64,000 bases of DNA from Vibrio metoecus (lineage in GTDB: Bacteria > Pseudomonadota > Gammaproteobacteria > Enterobacterales > Vibrionaceae), in NCBI RefSeq assembly GCF_000696385.1, contig NZ_JJMN01000046.1:372001-436000 (forward strand), in the 5' to 3' direction. Position numbers and translations under genes: made by a program. Of the stretch, positions 1 through 10,138 are shown one piece after another (the first letter of the stretch is position 1; the number at the start of each line of letters is the position of its first letter). The notes under the pieces are model-generated. The model had not been told where the DNA came from. It saw only the letters and a list, made by a program, of their open reading frames with translations, and did not search any database.

Positions 1-1553
1 TACTTGTAGAGAGAAAAGCGGTGCTAAACCCTTGGATATGGTTGTTGATGGCTTGATTTGCCTGCAGGGAAAAGCCAGTTGACGCGAGGGCCATGAGGTT
101 TTTCGGTGAATCAAAACTGAGATCTTTTTTTAGGATCTCAAGCGATTTTTCATCATGATTGACTTGCGTAACCACCACTAAAAATTGGCTAGTTAATGCT
201 AACAAATACGCTTGCTGAACCTCATCTTGGTTATCCATACCAAACAGAAGCGGGTCAAGGCCGAGCTGGTTGAAGGCAGACATAAACTGCGCATAGTGTT
301 GTTTAATCTGTTCATCCAATCCTTTGAGCTCAGTGTAATGCTCCACCAAAAAGTTAATCTAAATCCGCCCAACGCACTTCATCAATAAAGCTGTTGTCTT
401 TTTTGCGCCACTTGCGCATCTGAGCACTGGTGGGTTCAAAGCGATAGAGTGTTTTCAATTCCGCCAGTTTCTGCTCCGCTTGCTGCTGCATGAAGGCATA
501 GTTTCCCGATGGGGCAAGCCCTTCACTGGCTAAAGCATAAGATTCGATTTCGGCCAATTTTGCCGTAGCACAATATTCAGTTATGGCTCTTTCTAGCTCT
601 AAAATACGGATCGGATCTTGTTTTACAAAATCGGGAATTTCTTTTTCTTCAAGACGAATTCGGCCTAATGTGCGTGTCAGCTCTGCCATCTGCATTTTAT
701 GCTGTTGCGTTTCATCACCAACCGCTTTAGCTCGCTTTGCCACTTGGGTAGTAAAAGTAACAAATAAATCTGAAACATCCGCTAAAGGGTCATTCAGCGC
801 CACAAATAAACCGCAGTTTTGCTCCGACAAATCTTGCAAATAACCACTACTGCTCACCACCGCTTTGTCGGTAACGAATTTGAATTCCGTACCGTTCACC
901 GCTTCTTCACTTTTCTCTACCGGTAAGGAAGGAGTACAGGTAGCTTTAAAAATATCCTGCTCAGCTGGCGTCCCGATATCCGCCACATAGTCTTCAAGAT
1001 ACTGAGCAAAATGCGCATGAGGGTGAGTACCATTGGACTCAAACTGTTTAAGGCTCACTTTACGCATCACAGCATGACGGCTGCTGGTATTGGAGCGCAT
1101 ATGCTCACACACTCGCCACGTCCATCGTTGATGCGCATAACCGATAGAGAGCGTGTGCTGGGCGGGATAGAGTAAACAGCTTTTGCTTTCACCTTTCGAA
1201 CCGCGCTCGTGAGTGGGTTTGCTTGCCTCATCATCAGACCAATCAATTTTGGTCAACTTGCAGCCAACCACTTCATATTCGTGCAGTGTTTTTGCTGTTT
1301 CATCATAGACATAGAGCCAGCCATCACGCAGTTGCCTTAAGGTGTAACTGCGCTGCTTGATAGAGAATTGACCTTTCCACTGTCGATCCGCTTTGGGTAA
1401 AGGGTGTAATGCTTGACCTTGATCATCATAAACATCAAAGGCGTAACGAACAGGAATTATCCCTATTAACGGCTGTTTAAAAGGACATGCACTGGCGGGA
1501 TTTTGCGCATCATTGGTCTGCCCTGTTTTCGCAGCTTGATTGGGATTACTCAT
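1..1553 (-). CDS. vasX: VasX-type T6SS colicin-like effector, N-terminal part (cut by window edge, frame-shifted)
   Basis: Start at 1553 gives MSNPNQAAKT..., which I recognise as VasX, the membrane-targeting T6SS effector of V. cholerae that acts on prokaryotic and eukaryotic targets. The frame runs 399 residues and stops at 354-356 (TAA) after ...RWADLD. A second open frame, shifted by one base, begins at about 352 (FLVEHYTELKGLDEQ...) and stays open to base 1, so the gene continues through the break and off the window. The known protein is about 1,085 residues; the C-terminal membrane domains are outside. It overlaps the vasW stop (ATG at 1553, vasW stop at 1550) and belongs to the hcp-vgrG-vasW-vasX operon. 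The break is either a sequencing error or a real loss of the effector's C-terminus. Confidence 0.9.
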
Positions 1554-2437
1554 CCTTGTACCTCCTGTGATGATTGTGAATGTTGATAAGCCAGCTCTGC
1601 GGCAGCTTCAATGCGTTGCGAAGGCGTACGACTTGAAGCCTGATGCAACAAAAGATCAATCTCGGGATACTTCCCTTTTTCAAGAGCATCAACGCCTAAA
1701 AACCCCAACACATTAAAAAACAGCATTAAATCTCGCTCACTGCTAAAGCCCTGCTGGTAAGCCCATTGAGCATGACGATGAAATAGTTCAGGGTCAGACT
1801 GCCACTGCTGCGCTAAATCCGGAAACCACTGCTGCACATGCCGCTCGACCGTTTCTAAGGTATTAAGCCATGTGATGTTGCCAAGCCGTTGCCACTGCTC
1901 ATCGGTTAATTTGAATCGCACAGGAGTGTCCTGAGTCGCCGTCAGTTCTGGTCGTTGCACATATTGCCAACCTTGACGTGTCGGCAACCAAGCTCGATTG
2001 ATCACTTTCCACAGTGGTTGGCATTGGGTACTCAAAAGTACATACGCGCATTCACTGTTCGCCATTTTTAGAAACACCGTTGAACCATAAGGGGATTCCA
2101 CTTGGATCAAACGACGCAGTTGTTCAGCAATCTCTTCAATAGAGTCTAAAGAAGCAAAAAAGAACCCAGCTAACCCTAGATTCTGCTCAAGGAACCAGGT
2201 TTTAACTGCATCCGTTGCCAAAATGAGATAAGGAGACACCTCTTTAAGCTGCTCAAAAGGCGGAAAAAGGTACAAAGGCTCCAAAACCAATTCACCCGAT
2301 AGACGATACAAGGCTTGTGCTAGATGGCTGATTTGAGCACCATCAACCAAAAGGTAAAGCCTTTCTTGTGTATCCATTTCCATCTCTGGAACCGAGCTCA
2401 CCCAGTTATGCACGACAAGGGAATTTGTTGAACGCAT
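1550..2437 (-). CDS. vasW: VasW, DUF4123 T6SS effector adaptor/chaperone
   Basis: 295 residues, intact. DUF4123 proteins are adaptors that load a specific cargo effector onto the VgrG spike, and they are normally encoded between vgrG and the effector gene, which is the arrangement here. N-terminal residues about 25-60 (RLYLLVDGAQISHLAQALYRL) match the family's opening 'lDg..i..l...ly' pattern. The start overlaps the vgrG stop by one base (both at 2437), and its stop overlaps the vasX start, so translation is probably coupled. VasW is known to be needed for VasX secretion in V. cholerae; that is family knowledge, not visible in the sequence. Confidence 0.92.
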   Translation of the reverse strand: MRSTNSLVVHNWVSSVPEMEMDTQERLYLLVDGAQISHLAQALYRLSGELVLEPLYLFPPFEQLKEVSPYLILATDAVKTWFLEQNLGLAGFFFASLDSIEEIAEQLRRLIQVESPYGSTVFLKMANSECAYVLLSTQCQPLWKVINRAWLPTRQGWQYVQRPELTATQDTPVRFKLTDEQWQRLGNITWLNTLETVERHVQQWFPDLAQQWQSDPELFHRHAQWAYQQGFSSERDLMLFFNVLGFLGVDALEKGKYPEIDLLLHQASSRTPSQRIEAAAELAYQHSQSSQEVQG

Positions 2438-4521
2438 TAATTTCCCTTGGCCTCTTCACACACTTCACACACAGGTGCAGGACCTTTGAGTGCTTCAATT
2501 TGTCGCGCCTTAAGTAAAGGCGACATGGACTGCTGAGTGGGAGTTACCGCGGCTAGCTCAATCTCTTGCGGCGTTTTGGCTTTATCCACCCCTTGTGGCA
2601 ACTCGGCCATTTTACCGCCATAGCCTGAACCGCTGCCTGCGCTGCCGCCAGAGTTAAGGTTAATGGCAGAGCCGACGACGTGCACACCGCCAGCATCGAC
2701 TTTAATAAAACTGCCGCCGGCTTTGATGGTGAGCTCGTTGCCTGCCTCTAAGACCAGTTTATTGCCCGCTTTGAGGTGAACCTCAGTACCTGCATCATAA
2801 ATCGCTTTGCTGCCGATTTTTTGCTGCAATGAACCACCGATTTCGCTACTGCTGTCGAGTTTGACGAGCGTACGACTCTCCCCCTCCACCGTCAGGTGTT
2901 GATTGTGCTTAATCTGGGTGAACTGGTCATTTTCAACGGTCAGGTGTTGGTCATGGCGAATGACCGCGGTGTGGTCGTTTTCAATCAAACCATCGAAGTC
3001 TTTCTGCGCATGCAGGTAGATTTGCTCTTTGCCCGCTTGGTCTTCAAAACTGAGCTCGTTAAACCCTTCCCCTTGGTGCGTCTCAGTGCGCAGCACGGTT
3101 TTGGTTTTGTGCTCTGGCAAGGTATATGGCGGCGTGTTGGTCGCATGATAAGTGCGTCCGGTGATAATCGGTTGGTCTGGGTCGCCATTTAAGAAGGAAA
3201 CTATCACTTCATGACCGATGCGCGGAATGGCGATAAAACCATATTGGCTGCCCGCCCAACCTTGTGACACCCGTACCCAACAGGAGCTCTGCTCGTTACC
3301 GTTCGAGTAGCGGTCCCACGGAAAGTGGATTTTCACCCGTCCGTGTTCATCACAGAAGATTTCTTCGTCTTCAGGGCCTACGACCGTGGCGATCATTGGG
3401 CCATCGACTTGCGGTTTGGGTTGTGGCTCGGCGCGCCAGTGGAGATGCCCCGGAATTAAGCTGAACTGATTACTGTAGGTAGTGGCACCACTGCCGCCCT
3501 CTTCTTGTAGCGCTTGCGGCTGCTCACCTTGGTGGTTAATCGACACCACCACCCAATCGCGGTTCATCGCGGGGTCAAGGTGCTCTTGCAGGTCGAACTT
3601 ATAGCCGGCACGCAAGAGCGGCTCGTTACTCTGCCCTGTTGCGGTGTGGGCATGGCGGCGCAGATAGTCTAAACGGATTTGGCTAAAGGCGGCGCCGTTC
3701 ACATCGTCTTTGTAGCGCCCCGGCGCATCAAAATGTTGGTAACGGGTTTGCTGATAATCCAGCTCAGTACCCTGCACGGTTTGTAAAAACGAGTACGCCG
3801 GCTTTTTGAAGCTGTAGTCTTTGAGTTGAACTTCGCTCACTTCTGCTTGGGTGCGATAGGTTAGGCCTTGGATATACGGCGTATCCATCGTACCACCCGC
3901 TAAGGCGTTGTATGGGATAGGCTCAGGAAGTTTGCTTAGGCAGTCACTGGCGTCACAGAAATAGAGGGTATGTTTCCCCGCTTCATGGACAAAGCTGTAC
4001 ACCAAGCCTTCTTCGGCGGCAAGGCGGTGCAGAAAGTCGATGTCGCTTTCGCGGTACTGCACACAAAACTCACGCTGCACGCAATCACGCTTGAGCGCAA
4101 AAGCGTAATCGTTGATGCCCATCTCTTGCAGCAAGATAGAGAGAATTTCAGGGACGGTCTGCTTTTGGAAAATGCGGCTGTTGTGGCGCAGGGATAAGCG
4201 CTCTAAAGCAGGCACTAAGGTGAGTGCATAGAAAGTATGGTGATGCCCGATGTCGCCTTGGCTGAAAGCACGCACAATGCCATGCACGCGCTGCACCAGT
4301 TGTGAGTTGCGGTAAAGCTTCAGCTCAGCACGCTTATCGACCATCTGCTCAGCGGTCAGCTTCGATACCCGACTCGCCAGTTGCACTTCATACCGAAATC
4401 CGTAACAGGCTTGCTCTAAAAAGACGCTGTTGGACAGTGATTCCTGCCCGTGAAAGCCTCTGACCACCAGAGTCTCATCTTCCAGCCCTTCCACCTCAAT
4501 GCTGTACGCTAATGTCGCCAT
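2437..4521 (-). CDS. vgrG2: VgrG-2, T6SS spike protein
   Basis: 694 residues. The N-terminal two thirds is a gp27-like barrel region; the central gp5-like OB fold carries the diagnostic run around residues 385-450 ([14 protein letters not shown], then [11 protein letters not shown] and [16 protein letters not shown]). The C-terminal part (about residues 500-640) is a repetitive beta-helix needle with [18 protein letters not shown] repeats and a Gly/Ser-rich stretch. There is no extra catalytic C-terminal domain, as expected for VgrG-2 rather than the actin-crosslinking VgrG-1. The short tail contains [10 protein letters not shown]. It trimerises at the tip of the Hcp tube and carries VasX via VasW. 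It lies 127 bp downstream of hcp with a stem-loop between them. Confidence 0.96.
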   Translation of the reverse strand: MATLAYSIEVEGLEDETLVVRGFHGQESLSNSVFLEQACYGFRYEVQLASRVSKLTAEQMVDKRAELKLYRNSQLVQRVHGIVRAFSQGDIGHHHTFYALTLVPALERLSLRHNSRIFQKQTVPEILSILLQEMGINDYAFALKRDCVQREFCVQYRESDIDFLHRLAAEEGLVYSFVHEAGKHTLYFCDASDCLSKLPEPIPYNALAGGTMDTPYIQGLTYRTQAEVSEVQLKDYSFKKPAYSFLQTVQGTELDYQQTRYQHFDAPGRYKDDVNGAAFSQIRLDYLRRHAHTATGQSNEPLLRAGYKFDLQEHLDPAMNRDWVVVSINHQGEQPQALQEEGGSGATTYSNQFSLIPGHLHWRAEPQPKPQVDGPMIATVVGPEDEEIFCDEHGRVKIHFPWDRYSNGNEQSSCWVRVSQGWAGSQYGFIAIPRIGHEVIVSFLNGDPDQPIITGRTYHATNTPPYTLPEHKTKTVLRTETHQGEGFNELSFEDQAGKEQIYLHAQKDFDGLIENDHTAVIRHDQHLTVENDQFTQIKHNQHLTVEGESRTLVKLDSSSEIGGSLQQKIGSKAIYDAGTEVHLKAGNKLVLEAGNELTIKAGGSFIKVDAGGVHVVGSAINLNSGGSAGSGSGYGGKMAELPQGVDKAKTPQEIELAAVTPTQQSMSPLLKARQIEALKGPAPVCEVCEEAKGN

Positions 4522-4555
4522 CCTGCCTTTCCTTCCCCTACATTAAAAATGGCAA

Positions 4556-4604
4556 AACCTTAAACCCACAATACCGCGCCAAACGATACTCTGGGTTTAA
4601 GGTT
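4556..4604 (-). terminator. Stem-loop between hcp and vgrG (partial terminator or RNA-processing site)
   Basis: A perfect 13-bp inverted repeat (AACCTTAAACCCA at 4556-4568, TGGGTTTAAGGTT at 4592-4604) with a 23-nt loop. Read on the minus strand, the 3' arm ends GGTTTTGCC, giving a short U run. Its place in the 127-bp gap after hcp fits partial termination or 3'-end protection, so that hcp mRNA exceeds vgrG mRNA. The function is inferred. Confidence 0.5.
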
Positions 4605-4648
4605 CACAGCCGCCCACCCGAAGGTGAGCGACATACTCGCAGCGTAAA

Positions 4649-5167
4649 TTACGCTTCGATTGGCTTACGCCAGTCATCAGAGCCTGAGGTGCCCGCGTTA
4701 ACGTGGTCCCAAGTGATTTTGCGGTAAGACAGAGACACAGTCACATTCTGAGTAAAGTCAGATTTTGCTGGGTCTTGGCAGTGTGGCATTTCACAGTGGA
4801 TATCGACGATAGACGCGTTTTCCAGCTTAGTGGTGAAGAAGTTTTCTTGTTTGCCTTCGATAGAAGTACGGTACCATTTCAGCTCAACGGTTTTCAGCTT
4901 CTCACCTGAAGAGAGCGCGTTGTACAGCAGAGGAACCGCTTTGTTCAGCGCCACAGTGAATTTGAATGGCTTGTGCACACGTTGGCCTGAAGGCTGACCA
5001 GATTGTGGGTCAGTCGGTACGGTTACGACGTGGTCAAACTGCTGAACCAGCATCTCATCTTCGTGGCCTTCAACGAATGAATCGCCGATAGAGTCAGCAG
5101 TACATGCGCCTGCAGTGATAAGACCCTGAGTTTGGCCTTCGATAGAGATATAACATGGAGTTGGCAT
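4649..5167 (-). CDS. hcp2: Hcp, T6SS inner tube protein
   Basis: 172 residues, the usual Hcp length, starting MPTPCYISIEGQTQGLI, which is the classic Hcp opening. Hexamers stack into the T6SS inner tube. The motif GDSFVEGHEDEM and the region HKPFKFTVALNKAVPLL are typical. A Shine-Dalgarno (AAAGGAA, minus strand) sits 5-6 bases before the ATG. It is the first gene of the auxiliary cluster hcp-vgrG-vasW-vasX and is preceded by a sigma-54 promoter at 5239-5255, as expected for VasH/RpoN control. Confidence 0.97.
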   Translation of the reverse strand: MPTPCYISIEGQTQGLITAGACTADSIGDSFVEGHEDEMLVQQFDHVVTVPTDPQSGQPSGQRVHKPFKFTVALNKAVPLLYNALSSGEKLKTVELKWYRTSIEGKQENFFTTKLENASIVDIHCEMPHCQDPAKSDFTQNVTVSLSYRKITWDHVNAGTSGSDDWRKPIEA

Positions 5168-5238
5168 GCTATTCCTTTCTAAAAAATCATTAAATAATGA
5201 AAGCGTTAACGCGCTAAGCGCACCGTCGCCATAGAAAG

Positions 5239-5255
5239 AGCAAGGTCGATGCCAA
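5239..5255 (-). promoter_or_regulatory. Sigma-54 (-24/-12) promoter of the hcp-vgrG operon
   Basis: On the minus strand the 17 bases read TTGGCATCGACCTTGCT, which has the invariant GG and GC of the RpoN consensus (TTGGCACGNNNNTTGCW) at exactly the right spacing. It ends 71 bp before the hcp ATG, leaving a leader of about 60 nt. T6SS auxiliary clusters of V. cholerae are known to be driven by RpoN and the enhancer-binding protein VasH. Confidence 0.8.
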
Positions 5256-5405
5256 CTTACTTGCCATTAAAAATCAATGTGTTATTCAATCACCTCCATC
5301 AATAAAGCAAAAAGCTGCCTGTACTTGAGCAAGATCTTGCTTGGTGGGCAAAAAGTTTCGGCGCAGTGAAAACCGATCTCTCTGAAAAATCCCACCATCG
5401 GCGAT

Positions 5406-5439
5406 AAACAATCAACCCGCCGCAGCGGGTTGATTGTTT
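5406..5439 (-). terminator. Intrinsic terminator after glgB
   Basis: A perfect 15-bp stem (AAACAATCAACCCGC at 5406-5420 / GCGGGTTGATTGTTT at 5425-5439) with a CGCA loop lies 30 bp past the glgB stop. It ends in TTT on the minus strand. It separates the glycogen/maltose genes from hcp. Between it and the sigma-54 promoter (5256-5405) I see nothing definite; VasH upstream sites could lie there. Confidence 0.75.
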
Positions 5440-5468
5440 TATGATGAGATAACGAGAAGTCGCGTGAC

Positions 5469-7658
5469 TTACTCCGCCATCCACTGATAAAACAGGGTCG
5501 CGAGCGGAGGAACACGCAATAACAGGGATTGATCTAAGCCTTCACTACCCACGGCTTCGCTACTGACTTCCTGCAACACAGAGTAATCGCTACCATTGTA
5601 TTGCTTGGCGTCGGTATTGAGCAGCAAGCGGTAACGTCCCTCTTTGGGAACGCCTAAGCGAAATTCCTGCTGCGGAACAGGCGTGAAGTTGGTGATCACT
5701 AACACACGAGCGCCAGCTTCATCCATACGCTCATGGGCGATCACGCTGAGATCGGCATTATCTTGTAAACGCCATTCGAAACCACGCGGATCGCAATCAA
5801 GCTGATGCAGCGAAGTTTGCGATTGGTACAAATGGTTCAAATCACGCACTAGGCGCTGAACCCCAGCATGGCGTTCAAACTGAGTCAAAAACCACTGCAA
5901 CTGACCATCGTGATTCCATTCGGCGGTTTGCCCTAACTCGGTGCCCATAAAGTTGAGCTTTTTACCCGGCTGACCATACATATAGCCCAAGTAGGCGCGT
6001 AAGTTAGCCGTTTGCTGCCACTCATCGCCCGGCATTTTGTACATAAGTGAGCGCTTACCATACACCACTTCATCGTGTGACAAAGAGAGCACATAGTTTT
6101 CGCTAAACGCGTAAATCAGCGGGAAAGTCAGGGTATTGTGGTGGTATTTGCGATGAACCGGATCTTCTTTAATGTACGACAAACTATCGTGCATCCAACC
6201 CATGTTCCACTTAAAGCCAAAACCTAAACCGCCCATAAAGGTCGGTGCAGAAACACCGGGGAACGCGGTCGATTCTTCAGCAATCGTCATCGCATTCGGG
6301 AAGTATTTGTACACCTCTTCGTTCATCCACTTAAAGGTGGCGATGGCGTCGTAGTTTTCGCGTCCACCGTCAATATTCGGGATCCATTGATCATGGCTAC
6401 GCGAATAATCGAGATAGAGCATCGACGCGACTGCATCAACGCGAATTCCATCGATATGGAACATCTCAAACCAATACAGTGCGTTAGCAACTAAGAAACG
6501 GCGTACATGCTCACGACCAAGATCGTAGATGTAAGAGTTCCAGTCTTGATGCCAGCCGCGGCGCGGATCCGGATCATGGAACAGTGGCGTACCGTCAAAA
6601 TTGGCCAGACCGTGAGAATCTGATGGGAAATGTGCAGGTACCCAATCGAGTACCACCCCAATCCCAGCTTGGTGACACAAATCGACAAAATATTTGAAAT
6701 CATCTGGCGAGCCGTAACGGCTAGTCGGTGCAAATAGACCAACCGGTTGATAGCCCCAAGAGCCATAAAACGGATGCTCCGCGACGGGCATTAGCTCAAC
6801 ATGGGTATAGCCCATATCAGCCAGATAAGGCACCAATTGATCGGCCAATTCACGGTAATTGAGGAACTCGCCGTTTTCACCCCGCTTCCATGAGCCGACA
6901 TGCAGTTCATAGAAAGAGAGCGCTTGTTTACGCTTTTCCGTCACGGGACGCAGCTGCCATGCACTGTCTTGCCACTGATAGCTTTGATGATCGTATGTGA
7001 CGGAAGCAAAAGAAGGGTATTGCTCGGCATAAAATCCCCAAGGATCGGCTTTATGCGGTAAGCCTTCTCCGTGTGGGCCTTTCAACTCAAATTTATATTG
7101 GGTGCCTTCCGGTAAGCCGGGGATAAAAATCCCCCAAATGCCGTAATCAAGGCGTTGCATCGGGTGGCGGCGGCCATCCCACTGGTTAAATGCGCCAATC
7201 AAACTGCACGCGGCGGCGTGAGGAGCGTACACCAAAAAGCGCACGCCTGAGACCGCTTCACCATCGCGCTCTAAAGTGACAAATTGCGCACCCATGTGGT
7301 GATACATCTGCTTCGGTGTGTGCAGATCATCGTATTCAGCATAAATGGTATGGTATTGGTACGGGTCATCCAGTAACTGCTCTGTACCTTCCCAATCAAC
7401 AGCCAATTGGTAACGGGTAAAACGCAGGTTACGGCCATCTTTCAAAATAAAGCCGCTATCACCTTCACGCTCTAACGTAACGCGCGGTTGCCCTTCAACC
7501 ACCAACTCCACTTTATTGGCTCCCGGCATCCAGACTCGCAATGCGCCTTGCTCTGCGGGAATGTAAGGGCCTAAAAATGAAAAGGGATCAGCAAACGCAG
7601 CACGCGCCAACTGATCATAAATTTGTTGAACCTTGGATGGTTTTTTTGTGATCTTCAA
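5469..7658 (-). CDS. glgB: 1,4-alpha-glucan branching enzyme GlgB
   Basis: 729 residues, normal GlgB length. It makes alpha-1,6 branches in glycogen. There is an N-terminal CBM48 module (residues about 130-220, with [24 protein letters not shown]), then a GH13 barrel: region I DWVPAHFP, region [11 protein letters not shown] (nucleophile Asp), region III EEST (acid/base Glu), region IV LSHDEVV. The C-terminal beta domain ends in [10 protein letters not shown]. The start is a TTG at 7658 with an AGGAG five bases upstream. It lies downstream of malQ on the same strand, 212 bp away, with a stem-loop between them. Confidence 0.97.
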   Translation of the reverse strand: MKITKKPSKVQQIYDQLARAAFADPFSFLGPYIPAEQGALRVWMPGANKVELVVEGQPRVTLEREGDSGFILKDGRNLRFTRYQLAVDWEGTEQLLDDPYQYHTIYAEYDDLHTPKQMYHHMGAQFVTLERDGEAVSGVRFLVYAPHAAACSLIGAFNQWDGRRHPMQRLDYGIWGIFIPGLPEGTQYKFELKGPHGEGLPHKADPWGFYAEQYPSFASVTYDHQSYQWQDSAWQLRPVTEKRKQALSFYELHVGSWKRGENGEFLNYRELADQLVPYLADMGYTHVELMPVAEHPFYGSWGYQPVGLFAPTSRYGSPDDFKYFVDLCHQAGIGVVLDWVPAHFPSDSHGLANFDGTPLFHDPDPRRGWHQDWNSYIYDLGREHVRRFLVANALYWFEMFHIDGIRVDAVASMLYLDYSRSHDQWIPNIDGGRENYDAIATFKWMNEEVYKYFPNAMTIAEESTAFPGVSAPTFMGGLGFGFKWNMGWMHDSLSYIKEDPVHRKYHHNTLTFPLIYAFSENYVLSLSHDEVVYGKRSLMYKMPGDEWQQTANLRAYLGYMYGQPGKKLNFMGTELGQTAEWNHDGQLQWFLTQFERHAGVQRLVRDLNHLYQSQTSLHQLDCDPRGFEWRLQDNADLSVIAHERMDEAGARVLVITNFTPVPQQEFRLGVPKEGRYRLLLNTDAKQYNGSDYSVLQEVSSEAVGSEGLDQSLLLRVPPLATLFYQWMAE

Positions 7659-7756
7659 ACCTAACTCCTAACCTAACTAGCGAAACATTCCCTTCCGGCT
7701 TAAAGATTTATGTCGTTTTGAATCGGTATCTTTAAGTTGTTTGGGTATAGCAGAAA

Positions 7757-7773
7757 GCCCGCAAACCGCGGGC
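7757..7773 (-). terminator. GC stem-loop between malQ and glgB
   Basis: GCCCGC (7757-7762) pairs with GCGGGC (7768-7773), and the minus-strand copy is followed by TTT. A second, looser inverted repeat (AGTGACCAA at 7815-7823 / TTGGTCACT at 7855-7863) is nearer the malQ stop. Together they suggest that glgB may have its own promoter in 7659-7756 and is only partly co-transcribed with malPQ. The evidence is weak. Confidence 0.4.
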
Positions 7774-7870
7774 AAAGCGTGTGTCCATCTTACCGGACTT
7801 CTCAAGGAGGAAAGAGTGACCAACCCTCAACTTCTTTGGGTCATAGTTAAGAAATTGGTCACTGAGTTCC

Positions 7871-10052
7871 TTATTGGCTGGCTTTGCTGCGCACTTCGGT
7901 CAGTCGAGCCGCAATGCGGTTCACTTCTTCGCGCGCAAAAATCTCGTCCAGATTCATGGATAATTTACGTCGCCAGTTCGGGTATTCGTTCACTGTACCC
8001 GGGATGTTGACCGGCTTATCCATCTCTAGCCAATCTTCCAATTGCACGCTCAGTAGCGCGGAGGAACCTGCCGCCACATGCAGTTGCAGAGCTTCGCTCA
8101 GGTAGGAATCCATAGGAACCTGCGTGGCATCACGCCCCACTCCGGCTGGCAAATAACCGTGCCACGCCACCGAATCGAGGATGCCTTGTTTGGATTTCAG
8201 GCGATCATCAAACAAGCCTTGCAGCTGCTCTTCATCCGGATAAAGGCCAATTTCACGCCCCATTTTGAGATCATCACAGTGCCAGAAGCCGCGTAGGGTT
8301 GGCATATCGTGGGTACAGAGTGCCGCCATCGATTGCTCCGCGTAATGCGACCGGAGAAACGTAACCGCCATCTTCCTTCGAGGTTTCGAAGAAGAAGACT
8401 TTGTACGAATGTACACCCGCATCACGCAGCAGCTCGACGATTTCATCCGGCACTGTCCCCAAATCTTCACCAATCACGCTGCACTGATGACGATGAGATT
8501 CAAGCGCCAAAATCGCCAGCATATCTTTGACAGGGTAATAGATGTACGCGCCTTTGGTGGCGTTTTCACCTTTCGGGATCCACCATAAACGCAGCAAGCC
8601 GAGCACATGGTCGATACGCAAGGCGCCGCAGTGCTTCATATTGGCACGCAGCAGTTTGATGTAAGCGTCATACGCCGTCGCTTGTAACACTTGCGGGTTG
8701 AGTGGTGGTAAACCCCAGTTCTGCCCCAAAGGCCCCAGTACATCTGGCGGCGCACCAATGCTGACATCTTGCAGCAAGTTGCCCTGATCGGCCCACGTTT
8801 CGCTGCCAGAATCGGCCACGCCAACCGCGAGATCGCGGTACAGGCCAACGGCCATGCCTTTCTCTTCCGCTAATGATTGCGCTTCATGGATCTGCGCATC
8901 AGCGATCCACTGCAAATACATGTAGAGATGAACCTGATCTTTCTGCTCATCAATAAATTTTTGTACCGCAGCACTGTCGAAACGGCGGTATTTCTCAGGG
9001 AAAACTGGCCAGCCCCACACTGAAGCATCTTCCGCATGCAACTCGGCATGCAGCGCATCAAATGCCGCTTGATGCAGTAAGCTCTCACCGCCCTGTTCCA
9101 CGAAATTCAAGAAAGCATGAGCACGATCAGAATGTTTATCCAGATGACGCTTTTTGAACTCAGCAAACAACAGCGGTAACACGCTCATTTTCAGCTCAGC
9201 CACTTCGCTGTAGTTCACCCAATGGGCATCACGCACTTTTTGCAGGCGCAGCTGGAACTCTGGACTCCCCACTTTTTGCTGCGCTTCGGCACTAAGTGCG
9301 AACTCAGGCACAGAGCTGACATCAATGTACAGAATGTTCAGCCAACGGCGAGACGATGGACTGTACGGGCTTGCGCCCTCAGGGTTGGCTGGGAATAGTG
9401 CGTGAATCGGGTTTAACCCGACAAAATCGCCACCGCGCGAAGCAATATCCGCCACCAACTGTTTCAAATCGCCAAAGTCACCCATGCCCCAGTTGTGCTG
9501 AGTGCGCAGGGTATAAAGTTGAATGCTCGGTCCCCATAGCTTTTTGCCTTGTGCCAAGGCGGGTTGCTTGTAGCAAGCTTGTGGCGTAACAATCAACGTC
9601 ATTTGGTAAGGTGCTTTGCGGCGCTTACGGGCAATCAATAAGGTGTGATAACCGAGCGGTAGATCATTAGGCAACGCAAACACTAATGGGCCGCCTTCAG
9701 CGCGCTCATCACGTACAATTTGTGATTGCAGATAACCTTCCAGCACCTCGCCTTGCTCGGTCTGCAAGCGCCAATCAAATTCACTTTCGCGCGCACTGAC
9801 GCCGAGATAAAGCGGCACTTCAATCGCCGCACCTTGGTGCACCACGAGTACCGGATCCACCACATCTTTCTTGTGTTTTTTCTCAGCCGATTGCAGCAGG
9901 GCATCATCGCTGCTGGTGTCATAGCCAAGAGACGCCAAAAGATGACGGATCGTGTCATCTTCTACTTGAGCTTCACTGCCCCACGCGCTGACGTATCGAT
10001 CGGCAATTTTTGCCATTTCAGCGACTTGTTTTAATGCATTGTCTTGATTCAT
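7871..10052 (-). CDS. malQ: 4-alpha-glucanotransferase MalQ (amylomaltase), frame-shifted in this sequence
   Basis: Transfers glucan chains between maltodextrins. The first frame (592 codons from ATG 10052) has GH77 features: KLWGPSIQLYTLRTQHNWGMGDFGDL, GASPYSPSSRRWLN, ALRIDHVLGLLRLWWIP with the catalytic Asp, and IGEDLGTVP with the acid Glu. The frame is lost near 8345-8355 after ...EDGGYVSP; the next frame resumes at once with HYAEQSMAALCTHDMPTLRGFW, including the third catalytic motif THDMPTLRG, and runs to 7871. Removing one base gives 726 residues, the usual size, so a single inserted base explains the break. The ribosome site GGAGAG precedes the ATG. Middle gene of malP-malQ-glgB. Confidence 0.93.
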
Positions 10053-10104
10053 CGCTCTCTCCGAAGGGACTGCTTTACCCTTCTATGTAGGGTATGTAGA
10101 AAAA

Positions 10105-10130
10105 GGTGAGCCAGAAAGATCTGACTCACC
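10105..10130 (-). terminator. Stem-loop with U run between malP and malQ
   Basis: GGTGAG (10105-10110) pairs with CTCACC (10125-10130) and continues inward with CAG/CTG. On the minus strand the hairpin is followed by TTTTTCT. It sits 8 bp after the malP stop and 53 bp before the malQ start, so it may reduce read-through from malP into malQ, giving more phosphorylase than glucanotransferase. Confidence 0.5.
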
Positions 10131-10138
10131 AAAGGGGC

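Noticed and set aside
7815..7863. 9-bp inverted repeat after malQ (AGTGACCAA / TTGGTCACT)
   Set aside because: The 31-nt loop and lack of a U run make it weak as a terminator; no regulator is known for it.
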